A stretch of DNA of 64,000 nt from Hymenobacter ginkgonis (GCF_009755225.1 NZ_WQKZ01000003.1:682001-746000), one strand, 5' to 3'; counted from the first letter of the stretch, positions 50,532 through 59,807 are shown. Numbers and translations are program-made. Notes: generated by a model from the sequence alone, not told the origin.

Positions 50532-52580
50532 TCACGCCTCCGGGCCGGTGGTGGTTATCGTTTTGCGAATACCCAGCTTTTCCATGCGGTATTCGAGGGT
50601 GGTGGGCTTGAGCTGGAGCAGCTCGGCCGCGCCGCCACTGCCTCGCACCCGGCCGTTGGTTTTCACCAGCACGCTCAGAATGTATTCGCGCTCCGTTTCC
50701 TGCTGCAAGTGCTTCACGTCCAGCAGGTCTTTGGGGGGCTGCGGGGTAGGGCTGCGGGGCGCTTCCTCGGCCGGCCTACCCACCCCGCTAGCCTGAAAAA
50801 GCGGGCTGGCCAGCGAGCGGCCCAGCTCCAGCGGCTGCTGTCCATCGCTGATGATAACCGACTGCTCAATAATGTTTTCCAACTCCCGAATGTTGCCGGG
50901 CCACGCGTAGGCTGTCAGCTGCTGCAAGGCCATCGGCGCCAGGCCCTTAAACGGCTTGCCTAGCTTGCGGGCCGCCTTTTGGGCGAAGAAGGTGGCCAGC
51001 GCCGGAATGTCGCTCGCCCGCTCGCGCAGCGGCGGCACGGTGAGCGGAAACACGGCCAGCCGGAAGTACAAGTCCATGCGGAAGCGGCCCGCGCTGACTT
51101 CTTTTTCCAGCTCGCGGTTAGTGGCTACCAGCACCCGCACGTCGGTTTTGATGGGCGTATTGCCCCCTAGGCGCTCAATTTCTTTGTCTTGCAGCACGCG
51201 CAGCAGCTTGGCTTGCAGCTCCAGCGGCAGCTCGCCGATTTCGTCCAGGAAAATGGTGCCGCCCTTAGCCAGCTCAAACTTTCCAATGCGGCGCTCCAAC
51301 GCGCCCGTGAATGCGCCTTTTTCGTGCCCAAATAATTCGCTCTCAATCAAAGTAGCCGGCAGGGCGGCGCAGTTGAGCTTGACCAGAATCTTATCGCGGC
51401 GGGCTGATAGATTATGAATGGCCCTGGCAAACAGCTCTTTGCCGGTGCCGCTTTCCCCGAGTATTAGCACGGTGCTGTCGGTGGGTGCTACCTGCGATAC
51501 TTGATTGAATACCTGTAGCAATAGGGGACTGGTGCCAATAATCTCCTCGAAGTTGGCCGTGGTCTTGACTTCTTCCTGCAAATAGGAATTCTCCTGCCGC
51601 AATTGCTCGCTGAGTCGGGCGATTTCCTCAAAGGCCAAGGCTCGCTCCAGCGTGAGTACCATCGGCTGCTCTAAGCGGTCGAGCAGTGCCAGGTGCCGCG
51701 CCTGGTAGGCTGCGGGCTGGCGGCTGAAAAAGGAGAGGATGCAGTGGTGCGTTGGCCCTACCGCCATAGGCATGACGAGCGCCGAACTCATGCGCAGCGT
51801 CTTGGCGATGCGGTGCATCAGCGGGTGCTGCTGGCCCAGTTCTGCAAACTTTTCTTCGTTGTAGTAGCCCGGCGTTTGATTAAAAACTGTTGCTACGACT
51901 TGTAAATCAGTTGATAAGGCCGCCGGCAGGTTGGTGAGCCGTAAAAAAGCTTCTTCATCCAGAGTTTGGTATTCATCAAACCCCGTGCGGTAAAAGCAGT
52001 AGTGGAGGTAAGTCTGCGCATCCTGGTAGCGCACAGTCACCAAGTCGAAGCCAATAGGTGTTTGTAGCAGCCGCGCTGCTTGCAGCAGCTTCTGCGGCCA
52101 GGGTACCTGTTCGGCCAGGGTTTCGGTGAGGGCAATCTGGAGCGTTTTTTCTTCGCGCAGTCGCATTTCTACCCCGTGTGCGTGCCGGTAGCGGCCAATT
52201 TCGAGGGCCGTAAGCACGTCTTTTTCCCGAAACGGCTTCACGATATAGCCGCTGGGCTGGGTGGCTTTCACCGCCTCGAGCACGCTCGGGCTATCGTTGG
52301 CCGAGAGGTAGATGAAGGGAATGCCCGTTTCTTCCAACGTCGCGGCCAGGTCGAGGCCCGTAGCGCTGCCTTTCAAGTAGATGTCGAGTAGCACGATGTC
52401 GGGCCGCTGCTGGCCGAGCAGTTGGCGGGCCTCAGCCACCGAGTCGGCAATGGCCATTACGCCGTAGCCAGCGTCGAGCAGCAGTAAACGCAGGTCGTTG
52501 GCAATCACGTACTCATCTTCCACAATGAGTACGCAGCAAGTAGCAGCGACAGGAGGTGCAGTAGTGGTTAACTGGTCCAT
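50532..52580 (-). CDS. Sigma-54-dependent response regulator (REC-GAF-AAA+-Fis)
   Basis: 682 residues. The receiver domain (15-135) has the acidic pair Glu21-Asp22 and phospho-acceptor Asp66 ([11 protein letters not shown]). A GAF-like middle region (about 150-320) follows. The AAA+ sigma-54 interaction domain is at about 345-575 with Walker [17 protein letters not shown] and the sigma-54 contact loop GAFTGA ([20 protein letters not shown]). A Fis-type helix-turn-helix ends the protein ([20 protein letters not shown]). It is an enhancer-binding activator for sigma-54 promoters, switched by the adjacent kinase. The palindromic motif at 52805 upstream of its own start suggests autoregulation. 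No convincing -24/-12 sigma-54 promoter was found by eye. Confidence 0.93.
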   Translation of the reverse strand: MDQLTTTAPPVAATCCVLIVEDEYVIANDLRLLLLDAGYGVMAIADSVAEARQLLGQQRPDIVLLDIYLKGSATGLDLAATLEETGIPFIYLSANDSPSVLEAVKATQPSGYIVKPFREKDVLTALEIGRYRHAHGVEMRLREEKTLQIALTETLAEQVPWPQKLLQAARLLQTPIGFDLVTVRYQDAQTYLHYCFYRTGFDEYQTLDEEAFLRLTNLPAALSTDLQVVATVFNQTPGYYNEEKFAELGQQHPLMHRIAKTLRMSSALVMPMAVGPTHHCILSFFSRQPAAYQARHLALLDRLEQPMVLTLERALAFEEIARLSEQLRQENSYLQEEVKTTANFEEIIGTSPLLLQVFNQVSQVAPTDSTVLILGESGTGKELFARAIHNLSARRDKILVKLNCAALPATLIESELFGHEKGAFTGALERRIGKFELAKGGTIFLDEIGELPLELQAKLLRVLQDKEIERLGGNTPIKTDVRVLVATNRELEKEVSAGRFRMDLYFRLAVFPLTVPPLRERASDIPALATFFAQKAARKLGKPFKGLAPMALQQLTAYAWPGNIRELENIIEQSVIISDGQQPLELGRSLASPLFQASGVGRPAEEAPRSPTPQPPKDLLDVKHLQQETEREYILSVLVKTNGRVRGSGGAAELLQLKPTTLEYRMEKLGIRKTITTTGPEA

Positions 52581-52804
52581 AACTCGTTAGTTGGCGGCAG
52601 ACCCGTCATGCTACGGTGGCGGCAAGTAAAAGCTGATACTCAAGATAGTACTTGCGTCGCACTTCGGTTTCCCTGCTAGTAGTTAGTGCGAGCTAGCCTA
52701 CCCCCGCTATAAGCCCCCAGGCTGCCTGGCAGAATCATGCCAATGGCACTGGTCGGTACCAGACCAGGCAGAAGCAACCTACACGCTCAGACTTAGGCCG
52801 ACAA

Positions 52805-52824
52805 CTCCAGTTTTTCTGGAGAAA
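52805..52824. promoter_or_regulatory. Shared inverted-repeat motif upstream of the response-regulator operon
   Basis: CTCCAGTTTTTCTGGAG is a perfect inverted repeat (CTCCAG-N5-CTGGAG) extended by AAA. It is 225 bp upstream of the regulator start on the minus strand. It resembles the motif at 48077-48096 (17 of 20 bases identical). Confidence 0.55.
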
Positions 52825-52836
52825 CCCAGCTATTTG

Positions 52837-53019
52837 TCACCATTCTGGAGGCAAGCAGCCGGCCATTACGGCTCGGTAGGCATCCTTGTAGGTGACTTCA
52901 GAGCCCCCTTGAACTGAATGAACTCGCTTGGCAGTCAAACCAATCCCCTGCGTGATAGCTTTAGTTTGAAAAGGAATAACAGTAGCATCGTATTTGCGCT
53001 GGCTAGCTAACGGAGTCTT
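52837..53019 (-). pseudogene. Unidentified open fragment
   Basis: A minus-strand frame of 61 codons, without an ATG at its start and ending at a TGA (52839-52837), reads ASQRKYDATVIPFQTKAITQ, then GIGLTAKRVHSVQGGSEVTY and KDAYRAVMAGCLPPEW. It looks like real protein sequence. No family was recognised. It may be a remnant, or a small gene starting from an unusual codon. Confidence 0.3.
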
Positions 53020-53055
53020 TCAGCACATGGCTTTGGTTTAGCTCATCGGCCTGCG

Positions 53056-54069
53056 CTAAACCGGCAACGATTCAAAATACTGCTTGGCACGGGCAAAGCC
53101 TTTGTCAAGCATGTTCTGCATGGCTTGTGGGTTGAACGTCAGGCCGCCCGGGCCGCCCTCTTCCAGTTTGGCATCAGGCCGGATTTCGTGGATGGTGGTG
53201 ACGGCGGCCGCGCCAAACGGCGCCCCAGCCTTCGCCAGCGCAGCCTGCACCACCGGCAACGCGACGCCCTGCGCCACCAGGTGCTGCTGCACAGCTCGCG
53301 CGTAGGTATTGTGCTGCTGATAGAGGTGGGCCAGCCGGTAGTCATTTGTCCCCACGTCTTCGCTATACAGGTCTAGGGTACGCTGCAGAATCTGGAAAGC
53401 GTTGGTCATCTTGGTGTTGTCGGCCGCCGTTTGGGCGGGGCCGAGGGTAATGGCGAGGATGGTATCGGCGCCTTGGTCGATGGCCGCCTGGAGGGGCGTT
53501 ATCTCGCGCACGCCGCCATCCACGTACTGGCGCGTCGGCTGCGCACCGGGCCGAATTTCGATGGGCTGCATAAACACCGGCTGGCACGAAGAGGCTAGCA
53601 TGGCCCGGCGCAAGTCGGTAGCGCTCGCCAGCGGTACCACGTCGTAGTAGGGGCCCGGAGCCTGGAAACGCTTGCTTGACCAGTACACGAGTTGCTCGGT
53701 TTGCAAGCAGATGGTGGCGAGCGCCAGCGAGGCGGCGGCGTGTTGAATAGTTGCGTAGCGCTCGTCGGTGAGCAGTTCGTTGATTTTGTTTTTCAGGGGC
53801 GTGGCATCGTGGATAGAAATGCCCCGCAGCAGGTTGCCGATGCTCCCTAGGTTTAGAATGTCGCCCTGCTGCAAGGTGGTGTACTCGTGCTCGAGCAAGG
53901 GCAGCTCGCCACACAGTGCCAGCGGCACAATGAGCGAGCCAGTGCTAGTGCCGCAGTAAATATCAAACGTATTAATTCGCTGAATGAACTGGTCTACGTA
54001 CTTCAAAACGCCGACGGCGAAAGCTCCCTTCGAGCCGCCACCGCTAACCACAAGTGCTGTTTTAGGCAT
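53056..54069 (-). CDS. Patatin-like phospholipase
   Basis: 337 residues. The oxyanion loop GGGSKGAFAVGVLKYV is at residues about 10-25. The nucleophile motif GTSTGSL has the catalytic Ser near residue 44. The partner Asp is in DGGVREITP near residue 178, the order expected for the Ser-Asp dyad. No signal peptide, so it is cytosolic or secreted by another route. It would release fatty acids from phospholipids or neutral lipids. It lies 17 bp downstream of an outer-membrane-type protein gene on the same strand, and the two are likely co-transcribed. The length is typical for bacterial patatins without an outer-membrane barrel. Confidence 0.88.
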   Translation of the reverse strand: MPKTALVVSGGGSKGAFAVGVLKYVDQFIQRINTFDIYCGTSTGSLIVPLALCGELPLLEHEYTTLQQGDILNLGSIGNLLRGISIHDATPLKNKINELLTDERYATIQHAAASLALATICLQTEQLVYWSSKRFQAPGPYYDVVPLASATDLRRAMLASSCQPVFMQPIEIRPGAQPTRQYVDGGVREITPLQAAIDQGADTILAITLGPAQTAADNTKMTNAFQILQRTLDLYSEDVGTNDYRLAHLYQQHNTYARAVQQHLVAQGVALPVVQAALAKAGAPFGAAAVTTIHEIRPDAKLEEGGPGGLTFNPQAMQNMLDKGFARAKQYFESLPV

Positions 54070-54086
54070 AATTATCAGGGAGTTAG

Positions 54087-54632
54087 CTAAATATTGGTTG
54101 GCGGCTGGAACGCTTTGTAGCGCAGGTTGAGGGCCAGCGTAAACTGGCCGTAGGTAGTGGGGGTTTGAAAGTCCCGGTGCACCTTAAATGCTACGCCAAG
54201 CAAGCTGCTGGTTTCGAGACCAATGCCTACCCCCACCCACTGCCGCCAGGTGTCAGAATGCGTCCATACTGCCGGTAGGTATTCGCCCAGCAGGTGCACA
54301 TGAAACGAGCTGGCTAGCAAGAATTTCTGGCCCTCGATTACTTTAAGGGTGGCGCGCCCACCGGCCAAGGCACCTACCCGGGTGCCGGGGTAAAACACGC
54401 CTACCACCGGGCCTAGGCGCAGCCGCTCGGGCACTACCGTCCACTGCGGGGCTACTTGCAAAGTGGCCAGGTACAGGGTGTTGCCACCCGACGACCGGTT
54501 GAATCCCTGACCTAGCTCGGCCATGAAGACGGGCCCCTTGCCCGCGGGCATTTCCTGCGCTCGGGCCGGTGGCGCGGCGAGCATCCCGCCACCCAGCAGG
54601 GTATAGCAGCCGCCTAGTATAGCTGATTTCAT
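54087..54632 (-). CDS. Secreted/outer-membrane protein of unknown function
   Basis: 181 residues from the ATG at 54632 (MKSAILGGCYTLLGGGMLAA, signal peptide ending PPARAQ). The mature part alternates hydrophobic and polar residues in strands such as NTLYLATLQVAPQWTVVPER, FLLASSFHVHLLGEYLPAVW and TTYGQFTLALNLRYKAF, as in small outer-membrane beta-barrels. No known family was identified. Gene order: this gene first, then the patatin gene 17 bp on. The pair may act on membrane lipids together, but no direct evidence exists. Confidence 0.6.
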   Translation of the reverse strand: MKSAILGGCYTLLGGGMLAAPPARAQEMPAGKGPVFMAELGQGFNRSSGGNTLYLATLQVAPQWTVVPERLRLGPVVGVFYPGTRVGALAGGRATLKVIEGQKFLLASSFHVHLLGEYLPAVWTHSDTWRQWVGVGIGLETSSLLGVAFKVHRDFQTPTTYGQFTLALNLRYKAFQPPTNI

Positions 54633-54959
54633 AAACTGAATCTGAAGTGCAATGCGAAGCAAATCTGCCGTTGCGGCTATGGCTAGAGGCGGGCATGCAG
54701 CACCAAGTTGCCTGTGCGGGCGCCCTCGCCCGCAACAAGTTGGTAGCTATGGGCGAGGCCTGCGCATTTGCAACGTCAAGGTCAATACAGCGACTAGTAT
54801 TCTGTATCCGTGGCACCACTGAATTTTAGTAGCTGGTAACCCCCTCTGGATAGCTAAACGCAGGGCCCTTATTAGATTATTTGTATTAAAAGCCAGTAAG
54901 TTGCGCTTGAAGATTTGCGCTCACCGCCCAGTAAGGCTGGTTGAGGTGGTCGGGTAGAT
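54633..54959. other. Intergenic region upstream of the outer-membrane protein gene
   Basis: About 330 bp between the outer-membrane-type gene start and the endonuclease remnant on the other strand. It should contain the promoter of the minus-strand pair. I see no additional feature in it. Confidence 0.4.
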
Positions 54960-55399
54960 GTGGACAAAATAGGGCTTTATCTCTCAAGCGTCGTACAAGA
55001 CAACCCGGCACCTGCCAACCGTCGCCGCTACGATGCCGCGTGTGCTACATCCACGTTTCACCAGCTGGCCGCCCTCTGCTACGTGCTTAACCTCGACCCA
55101 CAGACTCGGAATATCATATCGTTGACGACAACGACTAACTACCACTACACCAACGTGCGCTGGGTGACCAAGCGCGAGAACTGCCAAAACCTGCTGGGCA
55201 ACAAAACCGGTATAACTACGAGCAAATACGTTGGCATTAGCTAGAAGAAGTGGGAGCAGCGCTAGATGGCCCAAATCCGAACTGACGGCAGCAACAAATG
55301 GGGTACTCTAAAGATGCTGCCGATGCCGTGTGGGCCTACGACCAAGCGCTAGTAGGGGTAGGGCTAACCCCAGTCAATTTCTCGCTCAGCAAAGAATGA
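54960..55399 (+). pseudogene. Decayed HNH endonuclease with AP2-type DNA-binding domain
   Basis: The frame from 54960 reads LDPQTRNIISLTTTTNYHYT, then NVRWVTKRENCQNLLGNKTG and ITTSKYVGIS before a stop. It continues past two in-frame stops (KKWEQR, stop, MAQIRTDGSNKWGT), then after a +1 shift reads KDAADAVWAYDQALVGVGLT and on to TGA at 55399. NVRWVTKRENCQN is the end of an HNH nuclease domain, and SKYVGIS / QIRTDGSNKWG are the AP2 domain of free-standing HNH-AP2 homing endonucleases. Two stops plus a frameshift leave it dead. It has no partner and resembles a mobile endonuclease left in the chromosome. Confidence 0.72.
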
Positions 55400-55493
55400 C
55401 GATTCGTCATAAGTGCTCTAGCGGTACAAAAATGCGATACAGAATTGCCTGACCGAACGGTACAGATTCAAACTCAAATTGAATGCTTAAAAC

Positions 55494-55530
55494 AAAAAAG
55501 GCATTTTGGAACTCCAAAAGGCCTTTTTTT
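55494..55530 (+). terminator. Intrinsic terminator
   Basis: Seventeen-base arms 55494-55510 (AAAAAAGGCATTTTGGA) and 55513-55529 with one mismatch. The loop is small and TTGG/CCAA closes it. A run of seven T follows the right arm. It lies between the endonuclease remnant and GH28 and would stop readthrough from the left. Confidence 0.75.
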
Positions 55531-55775
55531 GCACTTTTCAGTGACTTAATGTAGCCCGTAGGGAGCTAAAAACTAGGGTCTAGAGGTGTCTAGGGTAGGG
55601 TAGAGACATCTAAGAAATAGCTTCGAGAGAGTAAAGACAAGGCTCGGAATCTACTGAAGCCTAATTTCGGCTACCTGAAAGGACCAATGAGTCCCCTCGC
55701 AGGTCCTCGCTTAAGTTGAACAGCCTACCTAGGCGTAAACTTGCAAAGTCTACAGTGTACTGGTATATCCTGCTT

Positions 55776-57308
55776 ATGCTCCGTTCTGCCCTCGTATTGC
55801 TTCTTTTTATCTTCAGCCTTACTGCCCACGCAGTTCCGCCCGATACGTACAATGTGAGAACCTTCGGAGCTAAAGGCGACAGCGTAACCCTCGATACAGA
55901 AGCGATTAACCGCGCTATCAGCGCCGCGGCCGGTGCGGGTGGGGGTACGGTGCTGCTGCCGGCCGGCCGCTATCGCAGCTACTCCATCCGGCTGCGCAGT
56001 CATGTGGCATTATATCTCGACCAGGGTGCGACCATTCTAGCTGCTACGCCGGTGGGCAATGTCGGCTACGACGCGCCTGAGCCAGCGGCTAATGATAAGT
56101 ACCAAGACTTTGGGCATAGCCACTGGCACAATAGTTTGATTTGGGGCGAAAACCTGGTGGATATATCCATCCTCGGCCCTGGTACTATCTACGGGCAGGG
56201 CTTGACGCGTGAAGGGCCGCACCAGGCGCCAGTTGGCAACAAGGCTATTGCGCTGAAACTGTGCCGCAACGTGATACTGCGCGATTTTACCATTCGGCAG
56301 GGCGGGCACTTTGCTGTCCTCGCCACGGGCGTGGATAATCTAACCATCGACAACCTCAAGCTTGATACCAACCGCGACGGCCTCGATATAGACTGCTGCC
56401 GCAATGTGCGGGTATCGAATTGCACCGTCAATTCGCCCTGGGATGACGCTATTTGTTTGAAAAGCTCCTACGCCCTGGGCTACGCCCGACCTACCGAAAA
56501 CGTCACCATTACCAATTGCCAAGTGAGTGGCTACGACCGGGGTACGCTGCTCAACGGTACTTACCAACGGCGCGAGGCCGACCTAGTGCCCGACCACGAA
56601 GGGCCCACCGGCCGCATTAAGTGCGGCACCGAGTCGAACGGCGGCTTCAAGAACATTGCCATTAGCAATTGCGTGTTTGAGTACTGCCGGGGCCTGGCGC
56701 TGGAAACGGTAGATGGCGGCTTGCTGGAAGATATCGTTATTAGCAACATCACCATGCGCGACATCATCAACTCGCCAATTTTTCTGCGATTGAGTAGCCG
56801 GCTGCGTGCCCCAGCTGGCACGCTGGTAGGCGCGTTGCGGCGCGTCACCATCAGTAATGTGAACGTGTACAACGCCGATGCGCGCTTTGCCACGCTCCTT
56901 AGCGGGGTGCCGGGCCACGCCATTGAGGACGTGCGCCTGAGCAACATCAGCATCTGGTACAAACCCCTAGACGCCGCCTCCGCTGCCAGCATTCAAGCCG
57001 ATTTGCCGGAGGATGAAAAGGGCTACCCCGAACCCCAGAAGCTAGGTGTAGGCCCGGCCTATGGCTTCTATATTCGCCACGCCAAAAACCTGACGCTACG
57101 CGACGTAAATCTTTACTTATTAGGCTCCGAAACGCGCCCCGCGTTGATGCTAACCGATGTGCAAGGCGCAATGCTGCAACAGGTGACGGTGCCCGCTGCC
57201 ACCACCGCGCCGCGCCTGGTGCTGCATGATGTGAGCGGCTTAATAGTAAAAGACAGCGCCCCTTTGCCCGAAATAAAATTAGTCAAAGCCACCACGAAAA
57301 CCTATTGA
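55776..57308 (+). CDS. GH28 polygalacturonase / rhamnogalacturonan hydrolase type
   Basis: 510 residues from the ATG at 55776 (MLRSALVLLLFIFSLTAHAV, signal peptide). The pectate-lyase-superfamily front (TYNVRTFGAKGDSVTLDTEA, then INRAISAAAGAGGG) leads to a right-handed beta-helix. Active-site blocks: NRDGLDIDCCRNV (NxD variant), SPWDDAICLKSS (the Asp pair), and RIKCGTESNGGFKN (RIK motif). The GHG motif of fungal polygalacturonases is absent, as usual in Bacteroidota members. Exo- or endo-acting polygalacturonase or rhamnogalacturonan-degrading activity is likely. It opens the plus-strand pectin module with GH42, the CBM9/PKD protein and the SGNH esterase. Confidence 0.88.
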   Translation: MLRSALVLLLFIFSLTAHAVPPDTYNVRTFGAKGDSVTLDTEAINRAISAAAGAGGGTVLLPAGRYRSYSIRLRSHVALYLDQGATILAATPVGNVGYDAPEPAANDKYQDFGHSHWHNSLIWGENLVDISILGPGTIYGQGLTREGPHQAPVGNKAIALKLCRNVILRDFTIRQGGHFAVLATGVDNLTIDNLKLDTNRDGLDIDCCRNVRVSNCTVNSPWDDAICLKSSYALGYARPTENVTITNCQVSGYDRGTLLNGTYQRREADLVPDHEGPTGRIKCGTESNGGFKNIAISNCVFEYCRGLALETVDGGLLEDIVISNITMRDIINSPIFLRLSSRLRAPAGTLVGALRRVTISNVNVYNADARFATLLSGVPGHAIEDVRLSNISIWYKPLDAASAASIQADLPEDEKGYPEPQKLGVGPAYGFYIRHAKNLTLRDVNLYLLGSETRPALMLTDVQGAMLQQVTVPAATTAPRLVLHDVSGLIVKDSAPLPEIKLVKATTKTY

Positions 57309-57344
57309 TAACGCGGAGCAAAGCCTAGCGTCATCAATAGGTTT
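57298..57344 (+). terminator. Hairpin overlapping the GH28 stop codon
   Basis: Seventeen-base arms 57298-57314 and 57328-57344 (AAACCTATTGATAACGC on the left) pair with one mismatch around a 13-base loop. The left arm includes the stop codon TGA (57306-57308). No T-tract follows. This is the same design as the hairpin at 7880, which begins one base after a stop. Confidence 0.65.
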
Positions 57345-57369
57345 CCAGTTGGAACCTACCTTAAGGTCT

Positions 57370-57528
57370 GTGAAGGGCGGCTTCATCCTCGCGGCACTGG
57401 TTTGCATCCTTCTGCAAGCCGGCGCCGCCAAGGCAGGCCTAAGCTGACTGCCGCTTTCCATTCGCGTGGGGGGTAATAAACGGGAAGTAGTAAAAGGCTC
57501 CGTCAAGCTACCGAACGGACTTTATTGA
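57370..57528 (+). pseudogene. Remnant of a small secreted protein
   Basis: A frame that could start at GTG 57370 reads VKGGFILAALVCILLQAGAA then KAGLS, a clear signal peptide. It meets TGA at 57445 and continues in frame as LPLSIRVGGNKREVVKGSVK and LPNGLY to TGA at 57526. One nonsense change in a short exported protein is the simplest reading. It follows GH28 and may once have belonged to this module. Confidence 0.42.
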
Positions 57529-57722
57529 TTAGCAAGCCGGTGGGTGATTTTAATAGCTATTGAGCACACGACCAGTATGCTGCCAGCAGTGCGAATACTA
57601 ATATTATATTCATCTTAAGCGAGTGGCTGTTGCGCAAATGTGCTTGAGTAGACGTACGTTGCATGTCGGCCGGCACAACCAGTATCCGGGTAGCCCTACC
57701 TATAAAAGCAACTTGCCTTTTC

Positions 57723-59807
57723 ATGAAATACCGTTTGCTCGCTCTCGCGCTTGCTGCTGCTACCCCCGCTTGGGCCCAAAGCAACCCGAAGTTTTTCGCC
57801 GATGGTCCGCTGATGTCCGTCGGCAGCTACTACTACCCCGAGCAGTGGCCGCACGATAACTGGGCGCGTGACATCAAGAAGATGGCAGAAGTCGGGTTTC
57901 AATTCACGCACTATGGCGAGTTTGCCTGGACATTTATTGAGCCTGAAGAAGGCAAATTTGATTTCACTTGGCTGGACGAGGCCGTGGCGCTGGCCCACCA
58001 GAACGGGCTAAAAGTTATCATGTGCACCTCCACGCCTACCCCCCCGGCCTGGCTGGCGCAGAAACACCCCGAAATCCTAATGGTAAACGCCCAAGGGCGC
58101 ACCATGCAGCACGGCTCGCGACAGCAGATTTCGTGGTCAAGCCCGGTGTATCGGCAGTATGTGCAGCGCATGGTAGAAGCCATCGGCCAGCACTACGGTA
58201 AGGATACCCGCATCTGGGGCTGGCAACTCGATAATGAGCCCTCGCACTACGGGCAGTACGACTACAGCCCGGCTGCCCAGGTCAGCTTTCGCCGCTGGCT
58301 CCAAGCTAAGTATCAAACGGTTGACGCGCTCAATAAAGCCTGGGGCACCGCCTTTTGGAGCATTCGCTACAACGATTTCGGCCAAGTACTCATCCCCAAT
58401 CAGCAGGAGTTGATTGCGCAGCCCGCACCGGCGGCCGCGCTCGATTTCAAGCGTTTTTCGGCCGATGAAGCCAATGATTTCCTGAGCTTTCAGTACAAGC
58501 TGCTGCGTAAGTACGTGCCAGCTACGCAGTGGATTACGACCAACCTCATGCCGGAGCACGTGGACGTGGACCCGACCCACATTACGGGGCTCGACTTTCT
58601 CACTTACACCAAGTACCTGGTGGCCGGCTACGATAAGGGGGTAGGGGAGCAGGGTTTTCGGATGGGTTCGCCCACTAGCATTGCTTTTGCCAACGACTTG
58701 TTTCGGTCGTTTAACGGCACTACCGGCGTGATGGAATTGCAGCCAGGGCAAGTGAACTGGGGCAAGTTTAACCCCCAGCCGCTGCCCGGTGCGGTGCGCA
58801 TGTGGATATGGCACGCCTTTGTAGGCGGCAACAAGTTTGTGTGCAACTACCGCTTCCGGCAGCCACTCACAGGCGGCGAGCAGTACCACTACGGCATCAT
58901 CGGCACCGATGGCGTGACGCCCAGCACTAGCGGTCAGGAGTACATCAAGGTAATCAAAGAGTTGGCGGCCGTACAAAAGCAATACCGCGCCAGTGCTACT
59001 ATGCCAGCGGCTTACCGCCGCCGCCAGGCCGCCGTGCTCTACAACGCCGACAACCGCTGGGAAATGGACAACCAACCTCAGACTAACCAGTGGAGCTTTA
59101 TGGACCACCTCAAGCGCTACTACGGGGCATTAAAGCAAGTTGGCGCGCCGGTTGATGTCATCACCGAAGCCAAGGATTTTACGCCCTACCCCGTGCTGAT
59201 AGCTCCAGCCTACGAGTTGCTGGACAAGCAGTTGGTAGCGCGCTGGCGGCAGTACGTGCAGCAGGGCGGCCACCTAATCCTCAGCGCCCGCACCGGCCAA
59301 AAAGACCGCACCGGCAAGCTCTGGGAAGCCCAGTGGGCCGGCCCAATAGTGGACCTCATTGGGGCCAAAATCTCGTTCTACGACCTACTGCCCGAAACCG
59401 TAACCGGCACGGTGGCGGCCAATAGCCAAACCTACGCCTGGAATAACTGGGCTGACGTGCTGGAACCCCAACCTGGCACCGAAGTATGGGCTACCTACAC
59501 CAACCAGTTTTACGCCGGTAAGGCGGCTGTTGTCTCGCGCTCGCTCGGTAAGGGTACCGTCACCTACGTTGGCCCCGATACCGACGATGGGGCGCTGGAA
59601 AAAGCCGTTCTTCAGAAAGTGTACCAGCGGGCGGGTATCGCCCTCGCCGACCTGCCCGAGGGTGTCATCGTCGACTGGCGCGACGGCTTCTGGGTAGGCT
59701 TGAATTACTCCGATAAGCCCTACGCCGTGCCGGTGCCAGCTCTAGGCAAGGTGCTCATTGGCAGCTCGGTACTGAAGCCGGCCGACGTAGTCGTCTGGAA
59801 AGAATAG
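57723..59807 (+). CDS. GH42 beta-galactosidase
   Basis: 694 residues from the ATG at 57723 (MKYRLLALALAAATPAWAQS, signal peptide). A TIM barrel follows: MSVGSYYYPEQWPHDNWARD opens the GH42 catalytic domain. The acid/base Glu is in WGWQLDNEPSHYG (about residue 173). The nucleophile Glu is in TTGVMELQPGQVNW (about 339). A trimerisation domain (about 410-610, YNADNRWEMDNQPQTNQWSF) and a C-terminal beta-sandwich follow. The signal peptide indicates export, unlike many cytosolic GH42. It would remove beta-galactose from galactan side chains of rhamnogalacturonan-I. It starts 414 bp after GH28 (a remnant lies between) and 16 bp before the next gene, so it is the first gene of an operon with the CBM9/PKD protein. 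Confidence 0.9.
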   Translation: MKYRLLALALAAATPAWAQSNPKFFADGPLMSVGSYYYPEQWPHDNWARDIKKMAEVGFQFTHYGEFAWTFIEPEEGKFDFTWLDEAVALAHQNGLKVIMCTSTPTPPAWLAQKHPEILMVNAQGRTMQHGSRQQISWSSPVYRQYVQRMVEAIGQHYGKDTRIWGWQLDNEPSHYGQYDYSPAAQVSFRRWLQAKYQTVDALNKAWGTAFWSIRYNDFGQVLIPNQQELIAQPAPAAALDFKRFSADEANDFLSFQYKLLRKYVPATQWITTNLMPEHVDVDPTHITGLDFLTYTKYLVAGYDKGVGEQGFRMGSPTSIAFANDLFRSFNGTTGVMELQPGQVNWGKFNPQPLPGAVRMWIWHAFVGGNKFVCNYRFRQPLTGGEQYHYGIIGTDGVTPSTSGQEYIKVIKELAAVQKQYRASATMPAAYRRRQAAVLYNADNRWEMDNQPQTNQWSFMDHLKRYYGALKQVGAPVDVITEAKDFTPYPVLIAPAYELLDKQLVARWRQYVQQGGHLILSARTGQKDRTGKLWEAQWAGPIVDLIGAKISFYDLLPETVTGTVAANSQTYAWNNWADVLEPQPGTEVWATYTNQFYAGKAAVVSRSLGKGTVTYVGPDTDDGALEKAVLQKVYQRAGIALADLPEGVIVDWRDGFWVGLNYSDKPYAVPVPALGKVLIGSSVLKPADVVVWKE

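Noticed and set aside
52581-52860. Possible sigma-54 (-24/-12) promoter before the response-regulator gene
   Set aside because: A candidate on the minus strand (TTGGCATGATTCTGC) has the GG-GC spacing one base too short, and others lack the conserved T/G residues.
58137-59108. 323-codon minus-strand open frame inside GH42
   Set aside because: It is antisense to a clear GH42 catalytic domain with conserved motifs. Long antisense frames are expected in GC-rich coding DNA, and its translation shows no domain.
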